Shown: positions 9,011 to 17,571, counted from the stretch's first letter. The stretch is 46,177 bases of DNA from an uncultured Nitrosomonadales bacterium (GCA_903885165.1 CAISHO010000027.1:1-46177); one strand, 5' to 3'. Numbers and translations are program-made. Notes: generated by a model from the sequence alone, not told the origin.

Positions 9011-9692
9011 CTTTTCCGCAATTCCGGTTAGCCGGGACTGCTATATCAATCAGTCTAGGCATAGGTAAATTCAAACTCGACATGATGGCGATAAATTCAT
9101 CACGACTCTTGCCTGTCAGGCGAAGATTTGATTCACGTTCCTGCTCCACACTGGACACATGCTTTTTCTGATAGTCATGACCGGGATAAATCAAAGTTTC
9201 GCCTGACAATCGCCATATTTTTTTCGTAATACTGTCATACAGTACACCCGCATCCCCGCCCTGAAAATCAGTGCGACCACAGGTGCCAATGAGCAGCGCA
9301 TCACCTGTAAACAGCCGGTCTCGCCACAGATAACTGGTGCATCCTGCCGTGTGACCCGGGGTCGCAAGGACGGCAATCATTTCAGAACCGAAGTGCAGAA
9401 TTTCATCCCCTTGCAATTGCATATCGGCGCACTTTGCATCCCCGCCCAGACCGACCATCACTTGGGCGCCTGTTTGCTCACGCAACAGCGATGCACCGGT
9501 AATATGATCGGCGTGTATATGGGTTTCCAGCACACTGCGCAGTTTTAGCCCTTGCTCATCCAGCAACGACAGATACAGTGCGACATGTTCTCGCACCGGA
9601 TCAATCAGCACGGCTGCGTGCTGCGTCAAGTCGCCCAGCAGATAAGTGTATGTGGAACTATTTGAATCAAATAATTGGCGAAAATAAATCAT
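8991..9692 (-). CDS. ETHE1-like persulfide dioxygenase (MBL-fold)
   Basis: A metallo-beta-lactamase-fold non-heme iron enzyme predicted to oxidise glutathione persulfide to sulfite, part of sulfide detoxification or oxidation. Visible features are RQLFDSNSSTYTYLLGD at the N-terminus (typical of ETHE1), the metal motif THIHADH, TPGHTAGC, GTCGRTDFQGGD and YPGHDYQKKHVSSVEQE near the C-terminus. The length of 233 residues is normal for bacterial ETHE1-like proteins. It is separated by 43 bp from ybgE upstream and overlaps the globin gene downstream. Placement within a cytochrome bd operon is unusual and suggests that sulfide tolerance is coupled to use of the sulfide-resistant bd oxidase. Confidence 0.9.
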   Translation of the reverse strand: MIYFRQLFDSNSSTYTYLLGDLTQHAAVLIDPVREHVALYLSLLDEQGLKLRSVLETHIHADHITGASLLREQTGAQVMVGLGGDAKCADMQLQGDEILHFGSEMIAVLATPGHTAGCTSYLWRDRLFTGDALLIGTCGRTDFQGGDAGVLYDSITKKIWRLSGETLIYPGHDYQKKHVSSVEQERESNLRLTGKSRDEFIAIMSSLNLPMPRLIDIAVPANRNCGKDETDAT

Positions 9693-9735
9693 CGTGACCT
9701 CTCAATAGCCTTTATGTATGCATGCCGGCATCCAT

Positions 9736-10023
9736 TTAAGATAAGTAATTCCTTACAAACAGCGTCCAGCCCAATAACAGTATTGGCCATGCGATGAAAG
9801 GGCCTAGTAACACACGTAGCCAGCGGTTATTAGGGTCGAACCCGATACCGTGTACAAATCCAGCGGATAGACCCCACATCAGCAAGCTTAGCTGACCGTG
9901 ACTCATTACTACCCCTTCATGTATCAGGCCGCGCGGATAGACGGTGACAGCCAGCGCAAGGCTTGCTGCCAATGCCAGCAGCAAACCGCGAGTCCATCTG
10001 TGATCAAGCAAACGCCGTGTCAT
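9736..10023 (-). CDS. ybgE: cyd operon protein YbgE
   Basis: A 95-residue small membrane protein of the cytochrome bd operon with about three hydrophobic segments (residues 13-28, 43-57 and 70-90). The characteristic stretch FVHGIGFDPNNRW identifies the YbgE family. Its exact function is not established; it accompanies cydABX in many proteobacteria. It starts 14 bp after the cydX stop and continues the minus-strand operon. Confidence 0.85.
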   Translation of the reverse strand: MTRRLLDHRWTRGLLLALAASLALAVTVYPRGLIHEGVVMSHGQLSLLMWGLSAGFVHGIGFDPNNRWLRVLLGPFIAWPILLLGWTLFVRNYLS

Positions 10024-10037
10024 GGCGAGTTCGGTAT

Positions 10038-10163
10038 TCAGTGCGATCCGTCAGCGCGCCGTGCGGCGTCCAACGCACATTCTTTGGCATCGCACAGGGT
10101 GGCTGCTAATGAAGCCATTAATACGGCCAGGGTAACACCTAGAATCCAGGCGAAATACCACAT
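10038..10163 (-). CDS. cydX: cytochrome bd oxidase small subunit CydX
   Basis: A 41-codon gene on the minus strand starting at the ATG 10161-10163 and ending with TGA at 10038-10040. The product begins MWYFAWILGVTLAVLMAS, which matches the CydX/YbgT family (MWYFAWILG plus one transmembrane helix), and ends with a charged tail. CydX stabilises the heme environment of the CydAB complex. It begins 20 bp after the cydB stop, with an AAGGAG box just upstream. Proteins this short are easily missed in annotation. Confidence 0.92.
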   Translation of the reverse strand: MWYFAWILGVTLAVLMASLAATLCDAKECALDAARRADGSH

Positions 10164-10183
10164 ATTGTTTCTCCTTATTTGTA

Positions 10184-11323
10184 TCAGTAAACTGATTTAT
10201 CGTTGGCTTTGATGAAGTCGGTTGTTATCTTACCGCTCATCACCTTATACGCCCATGAGGTGTAAACAATAATCAGCGGCAGGAAAATGACGGTCGCGCC
10301 CAGCATCAAGCCCAGCGTCATCTGTGAAGACGCACTATCCCATATTGTCAGGCTGGAACGCGGATCGGATGAAGAAGGCATAACAAACGGAAACAGGGAT
10401 ACGCCGGCTGTACCGATAATGCCGGCACAGGTAATCGATGAAGCGATGAAAGCCATCCCCGGTTTATGCAGACGTGACAACAACATGCCCAGCACGATTG
10501 CAATGAAAGTGGTAATCGGCACCCACTTTGCCCAGGCATACAGAGAATAATTCTTCATCCATGCGCCGACTTCCTTGACCACGGTTTTATCCAGCGGGTC
10601 AGGCAAGGCATTGCCGTCGATATAGCTGGTAATCGCATAGCCGCCAATGTCTTTCATCAACCAGAAGCCGGCCAGTGCAAACAGTGCAAAGGTTAATGCG
10701 CCGGACCAGAAACTGGCCGTACGTACGCGCTTGTAAATATCGCCTTCCGTACGGATCATCAGGTAGTTTGCCCCTTGAAAAACAATCATGGACAAACTCA
10801 GCACACCGGCTAACAACGCGAACGGATTGAGTAAGGCCCAGAACGTGCCGGTATAGGTGGAGCGCAGCGTATCATCAAACTGAAAAGGTACGCCCAGAAA
10901 CAGGTTACCGAATGCCACACCAAAGATGATAGGCGGGATTGCACCACCAATAAACAGCCCCCAGTCCCAGGTATTACGCCAGGTTGCATTTTGCACTTTG
11001 GAGCGGTAGTCAAACCCCACCGGACGGAAGAACAACGCCCACAACACAGCCATCATCGCCCAGTAAAATCCCGAAAAAGCGGTTGCATAAACCAGCGGCC
11101 AGGCTGCAAAAATCGCACCGCCGGCAGTAATGAACCACACCTGGTTACCATCCCAGTGCGGCGCCACCGTATTGATCACTACGCGGCGTTCATCGTCATT
11201 CTTGCCGACAAATGGCAACAGCGCCCCCACACCCATATCATGACCATCCATGATCGCAAAGCCGATCAATAAGGCGCCAACCAGCAACCACCATATTAAT
11301 TTTAGTGTTTCATAATCAAACAT
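10184..11323 (-). CDS. cydB: cytochrome bd quinol oxidase subunit II
   Basis: A 379-residue integral membrane subunit of the bd-type terminal oxidase, needed for assembly of the CydA hemes. It starts MFDYETLKLIWWLLVGALLIGFAIMDGHDMGVG, the standard CydB opening, and has WDGNQVWFITAGGAIFAAWP and the further helices expected for a CydB of E. coli length. AGGAG lies eight bases before the ATG. It follows cydA with a 28-bp gap. Confidence 0.97.
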   Translation of the reverse strand: MFDYETLKLIWWLLVGALLIGFAIMDGHDMGVGALLPFVGKNDDERRVVINTVAPHWDGNQVWFITAGGAIFAAWPLVYATAFSGFYWAMMAVLWALFFRPVGFDYRSKVQNATWRNTWDWGLFIGGAIPPIIFGVAFGNLFLGVPFQFDDTLRSTYTGTFWALLNPFALLAGVLSLSMIVFQGANYLMIRTEGDIYKRVRTASFWSGALTFALFALAGFWLMKDIGGYAITSYIDGNALPDPLDKTVVKEVGAWMKNYSLYAWAKWVPITTFIAIVLGMLLSRLHKPGMAFIASSITCAGIIGTAGVSLFPFVMPSSSDPRSSLTIWDSASSQMTLGLMLGATVIFLPLIIVYTSWAYKVMSGKITTDFIKANDKSVY

Positions 11324-11351
11324 TGTGTTCTCCTAGTGATTTGCCAGTAAC

Positions 11352-12911
11352 TCAGGCCGCTGCCGGATTTTCATTGTGATATCTTCCTGTTCCCAGACTG
11401 GAGGGTCCCATGCGTGTGTACTTCAACATTAAATACATTTCGATGATCAGCAGTACCGTGTAGAAGGTGACAAAACCTGCCAGAGAACCGTACACATTAG
11501 CGGGCGTCAGACTCGATGCCGACAAATGGGTGGGCAATACACCGTAAATACTCCAGGGTTGACGGCCGTATTCAGCCACAACCCAGCCAAGTTCCATCGC
11601 GATCCAGGGCGCAGGAATGAATAACACAGCCCAACGCAACAGCCATCTTTTGTGAAAGAAAGTGCCTTTGATCGAATACAGCAGCGCCAGTGAAAATAGC
11701 GCCAGCATGCCAAAACCCAATACGACCATGATGCGGAAACCGAAGAACATAGGCGCCACCTTGGGCACAGTGCTGTCAACCGCCAGTTGTATCATTGCCG
11801 GTGTCGCCGCAGACACATCTTCAGTGTATTTCTTCAGCAGCAGGCCAAAACCCAGATCCTCCTTGTGTCCGTTGAACAAAACCAGTGCCGCGGCATCGTT
11901 TTTATTCTTACGCAAGGCTTCCAGCGCTTTAACTGCAATCTCACCGTTAATAATACGCTCACGATTTTTCGCTTTGATCTCGATAATGCCGGGTATTGTC
12001 TTGGTTAATGAACGTGTGCCAATCAAACCCATGACATAGGGAATTGAAATTTCATAATCATTGCTCTGGGTTTCTTCATTAGGGATCGCGAACAGCGTAA
12101 ACCCTGCAGGTGCCGCTTCGGTATGCCACATAGCTTCCATCGCAGCGAGTTTGGTTTGTTGCGCTTCACCGACTGTGTAACCGGATTCATCGCCCAAAAC
12201 GATCACCGACAAGGCTGAGGCAAAACCGAATCCTGCCGCCATACGGAACGAGCGCTTTGCGAATTCCAGATCACGGCCTTTCAGGATGTAATAACTGGAG
12301 ATACCCAGGACAAACAGGGATGCCGTCACATATCCCGCCGATACGGTGTGAACAAATTTAGCTTGCGCCACCGGATTGAACACAATAGCCCAAAAATCAG
12401 ACATTTCCATGCGCATGGTGGTAAAGGAAAACTCTGAACCGACCGGATTTTGCATCCAGCCATTCGCGATCAGAATCCAGAGCGCAGACAGGTTGGAGCC
12501 GATTGCCATGAATACCGTGACCATGAAATGCTTCCCTTTGCTCAGTTTGTCCCAGCCAAAGAAAAACAGACCAATAAAGGTGGATTCCAGAAAGAAGGCC
12601 ATCAAGCCTTCAATCGCCAAAGGCGCACCGAAAATATCACCTACATAATGCGAGTAATAAGCCCAGTTGGTACCAAACTGGAATTCCATGGTAATTCCGG
12701 TGGTTACACCCAGCGCAAAGTTGATGCCGAATAGTTTCCCCCAGAACTTCACCATATCCTTGTAAATCTGCTTACTGGTTATCAGATAAGTCAACTCCAT
12801 GGTAACGAGCATGAAAGTCATGCCGAGGGTGAGGGGCACAAACAAAAAATGATAAAGCGCAGTGACGGCAAATTGCAGTCGCGATATATCTACTAATTCA
12901 GTACTGATCAT
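11352..12911 (-). CDS. cydA: cytochrome bd quinol oxidase subunit I (long Q-loop)
   Basis: The catalytic subunit of the oxygen-reducing, quinol-oxidising bd oxidase that binds hemes b558, b595 and d. The 519-residue product shows LSRLQFAVTALYHFLFVPLTLG (axial His of b595), the MEFQFGTNWAYYSHYVGDIFGAPLAIEG region, an extended periplasmic Q-loop (about residues 250-390) and the GRQPW quinol-site motif. The length and loop place it with the E. coli CydA long-loop type rather than the short-loop CIO type. It has an AAGGAG ribosome site and starts six bases after cydP. The enzyme tolerates NO, cyanide and sulfide, which fits the globin and persulfide dioxygenase encoded at the end of the operon. 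Confidence 0.97.
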   Translation of the reverse strand: MISTELVDISRLQFAVTALYHFLFVPLTLGMTFMLVTMELTYLITSKQIYKDMVKFWGKLFGINFALGVTTGITMEFQFGTNWAYYSHYVGDIFGAPLAIEGLMAFFLESTFIGLFFFGWDKLSKGKHFMVTVFMAIGSNLSALWILIANGWMQNPVGSEFSFTTMRMEMSDFWAIVFNPVAQAKFVHTVSAGYVTASLFVLGISSYYILKGRDLEFAKRSFRMAAGFGFASALSVIVLGDESGYTVGEAQQTKLAAMEAMWHTEAAPAGFTLFAIPNEETQSNDYEISIPYVMGLIGTRSLTKTIPGIIEIKAKNRERIINGEIAVKALEALRKNKNDAAALVLFNGHKEDLGFGLLLKKYTEDVSAATPAMIQLAVDSTVPKVAPMFFGFRIMVVLGFGMLALFSLALLYSIKGTFFHKRWLLRWAVLFIPAPWIAMELGWVVAEYGRQPWSIYGVLPTHLSASSLTPANVYGSLAGFVTFYTVLLIIEMYLMLKYTRMGPSSLGTGRYHNENPAAA

Positions 12912-12917
12912 CTGTCA

Positions 12918-13073
12918 TTACTCCTTGTTATTTTCGATTACAGACCGGGATCCTGGCAGGTTATGACTAAGCTGTTCAGATGAAGGCACGTCGGAACTGC
13001 GAAAGAATATCCACCAGATCGTGAAAATTAAGATAATTTTTACGATCAATATGAGCAAAATTTCCCGACTCAT
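12918..13073 (-). CDS. cydP: small membrane protein CydP, first gene of the cyd operon
   Basis: A 51-residue single-helix protein beginning MSREILLILIVKIILIFTIWWIFF and ending in a polar tail. This pattern fits the CydP family of putative small subunits that sit before cydAB in betaproteobacteria. An in-frame upstream ATG at 13103 would add ten residues (MEMRQIWSNR), but the hydrophobic helix preceded by MSRE is the family-typical N-terminus, so I chose 13073. The gene is separated by only six bases from cydA. Confidence 0.78.
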   Translation of the reverse strand: MSREILLILIVKIILIFTIWWIFFRSSDVPSSEQLSHNLPGSRSVIENNKE

Positions 13074-13169
13074 GCGGTTACTCCAAATCTGACGCATCTC
13101 CACACTCCCTCATGTTGATTGGCAATACTGACTGCTATTCCCAGACGGCTCAATTGGCTTGCTTAATAA

Positions 13170-13186
13170 AGCACTAATCGTGCCAG
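13170..13186 (-). promoter_or_regulatory. sigma-54 (-24/-12) promoter of the cyd operon
   Basis: The minus strand reads CTGGCACGATTAGTGCT. The -24 box TGGCAC is perfect (complement of 13180-13185), the GG and GC dinucleotides are exactly 10 bp apart, and the -12 box GTGCT deviates from TTGCT at one base. The expected start is near 13159, giving an 86-nt leader before cydP. Confidence 0.78.
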
Positions 13187-13289
13187 AAAACAAAAAACTC
13201 AAATTTATTAAGTAACATGTTGTTAATTAATGAGATATCTTCCAAAAATGTAAATTCGATAAACAGCAAAAAAAATAACGAGAAACGTT

Positions 13290-13346
13290 ATGCCAAATAT
13301 GGCATTAAAATATATAAAAAACTGATATAAACTGTCATTTTTGACA
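13290..13346. promoter_or_regulatory. two palindromic sites, putative activator sites between cyd and the second activator
   Basis: ATGCCA-AATA-TGGCAT (13290-13305, centre 13297.5) and TGTCA-TTTT-TGACA (13333-13346, centre 13339.5) are both perfect inverted repeats. Their centres are 42 bp apart, four helical turns. They lie about 138 and 180 bp upstream of the predicted cyd start and just before the ATG of the second activator at 13365, so they could serve both activation of cyd and autoregulation. The half-sites match those at 3652-3687, but the spacer is 4 nt instead of 3. Confidence 0.68.
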
Positions 13347-13364
13347 CTCACCTTAAAGATAGTC

Positions 13365-14657
13365 ATGCCTATCCTGCAAATATCAGCACTACTTTCCTAC
13401 CTGAATAGCCAAACTGAACCGCGCGTCGTGATAGACAAGAACTATATGATCATCGCTGCAAATACGGCCTATCGCACAGCCTATGGCGATACCATACCGA
13501 TTGTAGGGCGACATTGTTATGAGGTATCACACCACTATACACACCCCTGTGACGAACACGGTGAATCCTGCCCATTGCAACTGAGCAACAGCACAGGGCT
13601 TGCTCAACGCGTGCTGCATTTACACCAGACGCCACGCGGCGAAGCACATATCGATGTAGAGCTGACACCCATACACAACGACAGCGGAGAAATAGTCTGC
13701 TTTGTAGAAATGATGCACACGGTGCATGATGCCAGTGCAAATCCCGCCTCACGCGGAATGGTGGGGCGCTCACAGGCTTTTAACACCATGCTGAGCCTAA
13801 TTAGCCGGGTGGCGCCCTCCAATGCTGCCGTACTGTTGTTAGGGGAATCGGGTACCGGCAAAGAACTTGTAGCAGAGGCTGTACACAAAGCCAGTTCCAG
13901 AGCAACCAAACCCTATGTTGTTGTGGATTGCTCGGGGGTAACCGAAACACTTTTTGAAAGCGAGTTGTTCGGATATGAAAAAGGGGCATTTACTGGTGCG
14001 ACCCAACGCAAATTTGGCCTTGTAGAAAGCGCCAGCGGCGGCACGCTGTTCCTCGATGAAATTGGCGATATCCCGCTTGGCCTACAGGTCAAGTTATTAC
14101 GCCTTCTGGAAACTGGTACTTACCGGCGAGTGGGTGGGATTGAGCCATTAAGAGCAGATTTCCGGCTTGTCTCAGCAACGCATCGTAACCTGAAAAAAAT
14201 GGTCGAGGATGAGACTTTCCGCAAGGATTTATACTACCGTATCAGTAGCTTCCCCATCCATCTGCCTTCACTGCCTGAACGACGAGAAGATATCCCCTTG
14301 CTTGCAGAAGCACTGTTGACGCGCATCAACCCTGAACGAAAACTCCATCTACATCCGGACACATTAGCACAACTGGCCGCCGGTGATTTCCCCGGGAATA
14401 TCCGCGAACTGCGCAACATACTGGAACGCGCCAGCCTGATGGCCGATGGTGACACCCTGATGCCCGAACATCTTGATCAGGAATACAGGGGCGTTCAACC
14501 AATAGAACGTGCAATTGTTCAAGACATCGTGCCGCTGGAACAAGCCGAGCAAAGCTACTTACAGTGGGCACTTGCACAGCACGGGGGTGATCGGCAAGCG
14601 CTTGCCGACAAACTGGGGATCAGCGAACGCACTTTATACCGAAAACTGAGTCGCTAA
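13365..14657 (+). CDS. sigma-54-dependent transcriptional activator with Cys/His PAS sensor (paralogue 2)
   Basis: A 430-residue paralogue of the activator at 7145, identical in length and layout. The PAS sensor carries C51, H56, H57, C62 and C69 at exactly the same positions ([21 protein letters not shown]). The AAA+ domain has [14 protein letters not shown] and LFLDEIGD, and the helix-turn-helix reads [15 protein letters not shown]. The ATG at 13365 is preferred over the TTG at 13341, which lies inside the palindrome at 13333-13346. It is divergent from the cyd operon and shares its upstream region, so cyd is its most likely target. The near-identical recognition helix (SERTLYR[RK]L) suggests the two activators can bind related or shared sites. 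Confidence 0.92.
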   Translation: MPILQISALLSYLNSQTEPRVVIDKNYMIIAANTAYRTAYGDTIPIVGRHCYEVSHHYTHPCDEHGESCPLQLSNSTGLAQRVLHLHQTPRGEAHIDVELTPIHNDSGEIVCFVEMMHTVHDASANPASRGMVGRSQAFNTMLSLISRVAPSNAAVLLLGESGTGKELVAEAVHKASSRATKPYVVVDCSGVTETLFESELFGYEKGAFTGATQRKFGLVESASGGTLFLDEIGDIPLGLQVKLLRLLETGTYRRVGGIEPLRADFRLVSATHRNLKKMVEDETFRKDLYYRISSFPIHLPSLPERREDIPLLAEALLTRINPERKLHLHPDTLAQLAAGDFPGNIRELRNILERASLMADGDTLMPEHLDQEYRGVQPIERAIVQDIVPLEQAEQSYLQWALAQHGGDRQALADKLGISERTLYRKLSR

Positions 14658-14826
14658 TTCAATTTTCTGCTTGCTGTGTAATTTTTTATCAAGTTACGGA
14701 TTCAGAACGGGGTACTGACGGCTACTTGTTGCGGTTCACTAACAGTCAGGGTTTTTGCGAGCTATTTTGCACGTCTAGCATACGCCGATAGCACAGACCC
14801 TAAACCAAAGACTTCTTTGCCACCTC

Positions 14827-14862
14827 AAAAAAAACAGGCCGGATAAGCAACTCATCCGGCCC
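14827..14862 (-). terminator. rho-independent terminator of erpA
   Basis: The arms GGCCGGAT (14837-14844) and ATCCGGCC (14854-14861) enclose a 9-nt loop. On the minus strand the hairpin is followed by a run of eight T (14827-14834). It ends the erpA transcript. The stretch 14658-14826 before it shows no gene. Confidence 0.88.
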
Positions 14863-14886
14863 GCTCGTTCCAACCCAAACTATTGT

Positions 14887-15252
14887 TTACGCCGAGAAGG
14901 ACGACCCGCAACCGCAAGTTGTGGTGGCATTCGGATTCTTGATAACGAACTGTGAACCTTCCAGACCTTCGGTGTAATCGATCTCAGCGCCAACCAGATA
15001 CTGGAAGCTCATCGGATCGATCAGTAACTGCACGCCATTCTTGTTCAGCACGGTGTCATCTTCATTCGTCACTTCATCGAAGGTAAAACCGTACTGAAAG
15101 CCTGAACATCCGCCGCCGCTGACAAAAACGCGCAGCTTAAGATCCGCATTGCCTTCTTCTTCGATCAGCTGCTTTACTTTAGCCGCTGCATTGTCGGTAA
15201 ACACCAACAGGTCTTGTGATTCTGTTACCGCAGCTTCTGTCATTGCATTCAT
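14887..15252 (-). CDS. erpA: iron-sulfur cluster insertion protein ErpA
   Basis: An A-type carrier that delivers Fe-S clusters to apo-proteins. The 121-residue product has the three conserved cysteines in [12 protein letters not shown] and the C-terminal TTCGCGSS motif, and the [18 protein letters not shown] region typical of ErpA. It is the last gene before a strong terminator. Its usual betaproteobacterial neighbour anmK lies 11 kb away, with the cytochrome island between. Confidence 0.95.
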   Translation of the reverse strand: MNAMTEAAVTESQDLLVFTDNAAAKVKQLIEEEGNADLKLRVFVSGGGCSGFQYGFTFDEVTNEDDTVLNKNGVQLLIDPMSFQYLVGAEIDYTEGLEGSQFVIKNPNATTTCGCGSSFSA

Positions 15253-15267
15253 GATTTCTCCTCTAAA

Positions 15268-15675
15268 TTATTGAGTACTACTCGTATTAAACGACACCAA
15301 CTTTTCCTGATCGCTATCATTCATGTGTATCAGACGACCTTCCAGCACCGCGCCTAATTGTATTTCCAGCATCTTGTAATGCACATCCCCACGCAACTTG
15401 GCTCTTGCATGCAACTCCAGATATTCGCTGGCCGTTGCAGCGCCAGATATGGAACCGCTCACCACCATGTGCGTCGCGACAACCTCACCGCAGATACTCC
15501 CCTGCTCGCTCAAGACCAGCGTAGAAGGGCTGCCCGGCACAGCGATTACGTTGCCATTCACCTGACCGTCAACACGCATCCCACCCACGAAGGTAACATT
15601 ACCATCTATCACCGTACCTGCACCGATCAGCGTGTCGATACGGTTTTGTGGCTTGCTATACTTCTTCTTGAACAA
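15268..15675 (-). CDS. bactofilin (polymer-forming cytoskeletal protein)
   Basis: A 135-residue beta-helical cytoskeletal protein involved in cell shape or localised envelope growth. The N-terminus MFKKKYSKPQNRIDTLIGAG leads into the repeated short beta-strand pattern of the bactofilin core (GNVTFVGGMRVDGQVNGNV, then ICGEVVATHMVVSGSISG). The C-terminal tail is short and polar. It lies 15 bp before erpA and 31 bp after the coiled-coil protein gene, so the three are probably co-transcribed. Confidence 0.92.
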   Translation of the reverse strand: MFKKKYSKPQNRIDTLIGAGTVIDGNVTFVGGMRVDGQVNGNVIAVPGSPSTLVLSEQGSICGEVVATHMVVSGSISGAATASEYLELHARAKLRGDVHYKMLEIQLGAVLEGRLIHMNDSDQEKLVSFNTSSTQ

Positions 15676-15706
15676 TCAATTCTCCTAACTATGCGCGCGT
15701 TTCACA

Positions 15707-16399
15707 TTACGAAAGATTCACACTCTGCCGCACACTAGGCTCACGCGCATCCTGCTTGAACAATCGGACCTGTACATTTTGCAATTGCGCATCGGCGGGA
15801 AACCGGATATTTTGCTCCAAGTTCTGATAATACTTGAAATTTAGCGAAAATTGGCCATGTCCGGACTGCTCGAATGGGAATTGCTGGGTAATCTTACGTC
15901 CATTTTGCACGAAAGTCGCCACTAACTGGTAACCGCCAGTGAATTCTTTGACACGCTGTCCACTCTGCGCCAACAACATTCGCACCCGATATTCACCCGG
16001 GATTTTATCGTGCTCCAGACTCAAACGCAGTATAGATAGCTCGCCTTCTTTACCTCGCGTCGCAGTCAAATTCTGAAAGAAATTCAAATCTTCCTGCAAA
16101 CGCGCATTGTCCTCGCTCATTTCCTTGAGTTGGCGGGATGTCTCCTGGCTACTCCCCTGCTCAATCTGAACCTCCTGCTGAAGTTTCAAAACTTTGCTGT
16201 TGAGCTGCGCATTCTCATCGGTCAGCTTGGCAACCCGGCTATGCAGTTCATCCAACTCTCGCTGAGTTTCTCCGCGATGGAATCCGGCAAACTCCAAACC
16301 ACTGTTATAAGCAAACCACACTAAAGCCATTGCAGCCAGCACAAACGGCAACATCATACCCCAACGCAAATACCAAGCGATATGCGGGCGCACTGACAA
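15707..16399 (-). CDS. inner-membrane coiled-coil protein (DUF6776-like)
   Basis: A 230-residue protein with one N-terminal membrane helix (about 13-33), a long coiled coil (about 45-105, ELDELHSRVAKLTDENAQLN onward) and a C-terminal beta-rich domain. The arrangement and position next to the bactofilin gene match a conserved betaproteobacterial protein of unknown function that I associate with DUF6776; that label is from memory. A structural role with the bactofilin scaffold is plausible but inferred only from context. Confidence 0.8.
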   Translation of the reverse strand: MSVRPHIAWYLRWGMMLPFVLAAMALVWFAYNSGLEFAGFHRGETQRELDELHSRVAKLTDENAQLNSKVLKLQQEVQIEQGSSQETSRQLKEMSEDNARLQEDLNFFQNLTATRGKEGELSILRLSLEHDKIPGEYRVRMLLAQSGQRVKEFTGGYQLVATFVQNGRKITQQFPFEQSGHGQFSLNFKYYQNLEQNIRFPADAQLQNVQVRLFKQDAREPSVRQSVNLS

Positions 16400-16506
16400 G
16401 CGTGGCGCCGCAATACTGAATCTTCGCTTAGTACGGCGCCAGATTTTAATAATGGCCTCCCATTAACCGTCCTGCTTGCAAAATAAGCAAAGAACGAACA
16501 TACACA

Positions 16507-17535
16507 TTATGGCAGTAATGGCACAATGTTCAATGCGGTATTTTCAGCAAAACCGAACATGATGTTCATATTCTGAATTGCCTGCCCCGCCGCACCCTTG
16601 ACCAGATTATCGATCACGGACAACACGACGACTGTATCGCCGCCTTGCGGACGGTGTACCGCGATGCGGCAACGGTTTGAGCCTCTGACCGAGCGCGTTT
16701 CAGGATGACTACCGGCAGGCAATACATCGACAAACGGTTCATTGGCGTAACGCGCCTCAAACAAAGCCTGCAAATCGATATCGCGAGTGAGCTTACCGTA
16801 CAGCGTTGCGTGAATGCCGCGTATCAATGGCGTCAAATGCGGCACAAAAGTCAGCCCGACATCGGCGCCTAAAACATTTGCAAGTCCTTGTTTAATTTCA
16901 GGAAGATGCCGATGCCCGGCAACGCCGTATGCCTTGAAGTTATCCCCGGCTTCCGCAAATAATGCGGGGATTTCCGCCTTGCGTCCCGCACCCGAGACAC
17001 CTGACTTAGCATCCGCGATCAGACTCCCGGTTTCAATCACACCCGCTTCGATCAGAGGAATGAAGCCCAGTTGTACCGCCGTCGGATAACAGCCCGGATT
17101 GGCAATCAGGCGGGCGGATTTAATTTTTTCACGGTTGACTTCAGGCAAGCCGTAGACCGCCTCCGCAACAAGATCAGGACAGGCATGCGTCATGCCATAC
17201 CATTTCTCCCAGGAAGCAATATCCTGCAGGCGAAAATCCGCCGCCAGATCGATGACCTTGACACCCGCATCCAACAGGGCGCGCGTTTGCTGCATGGCGA
17301 TACCGTTCGGGGTCGCGAAGTACACCAGATCACAGGTTTCCAGATGCGCTTCATCGGGATGCACGAACAAAAGATCGACAAACCCCCGCAAACTCGGGAA
17401 CATCTGATCGACACGCGTCCCGGCATCTGCACGGGAAGTGATCACCTGCAATTTAACTTGTGGATGTAAAGCCAACAAGCGTAACAACTCAACACCGGTA
17501 TAACCCGTCCCGCCTACTATGCCAACCTTGATCAT
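16507..17535 (-). CDS. argC: N-acetyl-gamma-glutamyl-phosphate reductase
   Basis: The third step of arginine synthesis: NADPH-dependent reduction of N-acetylglutamyl phosphate to the semialdehyde. The 342-residue protein shows the nucleotide-binding start [20 protein letters not shown], the catalytic NPGCYPTA motif with its active-site Cys, and the HRHLPEIKQ segment. It lies on the same strand as rpsI, but a terminator at 17572-17597 separates them. Confidence 0.97.
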   Translation of the reverse strand: MIKVGIVGGTGYTGVELLRLLALHPQVKLQVITSRADAGTRVDQMFPSLRGFVDLLFVHPDEAHLETCDLVYFATPNGIAMQQTRALLDAGVKVIDLAADFRLQDIASWEKWYGMTHACPDLVAEAVYGLPEVNREKIKSARLIANPGCYPTAVQLGFIPLIEAGVIETGSLIADAKSGVSGAGRKAEIPALFAEAGDNFKAYGVAGHRHLPEIKQGLANVLGADVGLTFVPHLTPLIRGIHATLYGKLTRDIDLQALFEARYANEPFVDVLPAGSHPETRSVRGSNRCRIAVHRPQGGDTVVVLSVIDNLVKGAAGQAIQNMNIMFGFAENTALNIVPLLP

Positions 17536-17571
17536 CGCAGCCCCTTTATTAATGACATGGCATCATACAAG

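Noticed and set aside
13341..13346. TTGACA as a sigma-70 -35 box for activator 2
   Set aside because: No -10 box lies 16-18 bp downstream before the ATG at 13365, and the hexamer is one half of a palindrome.
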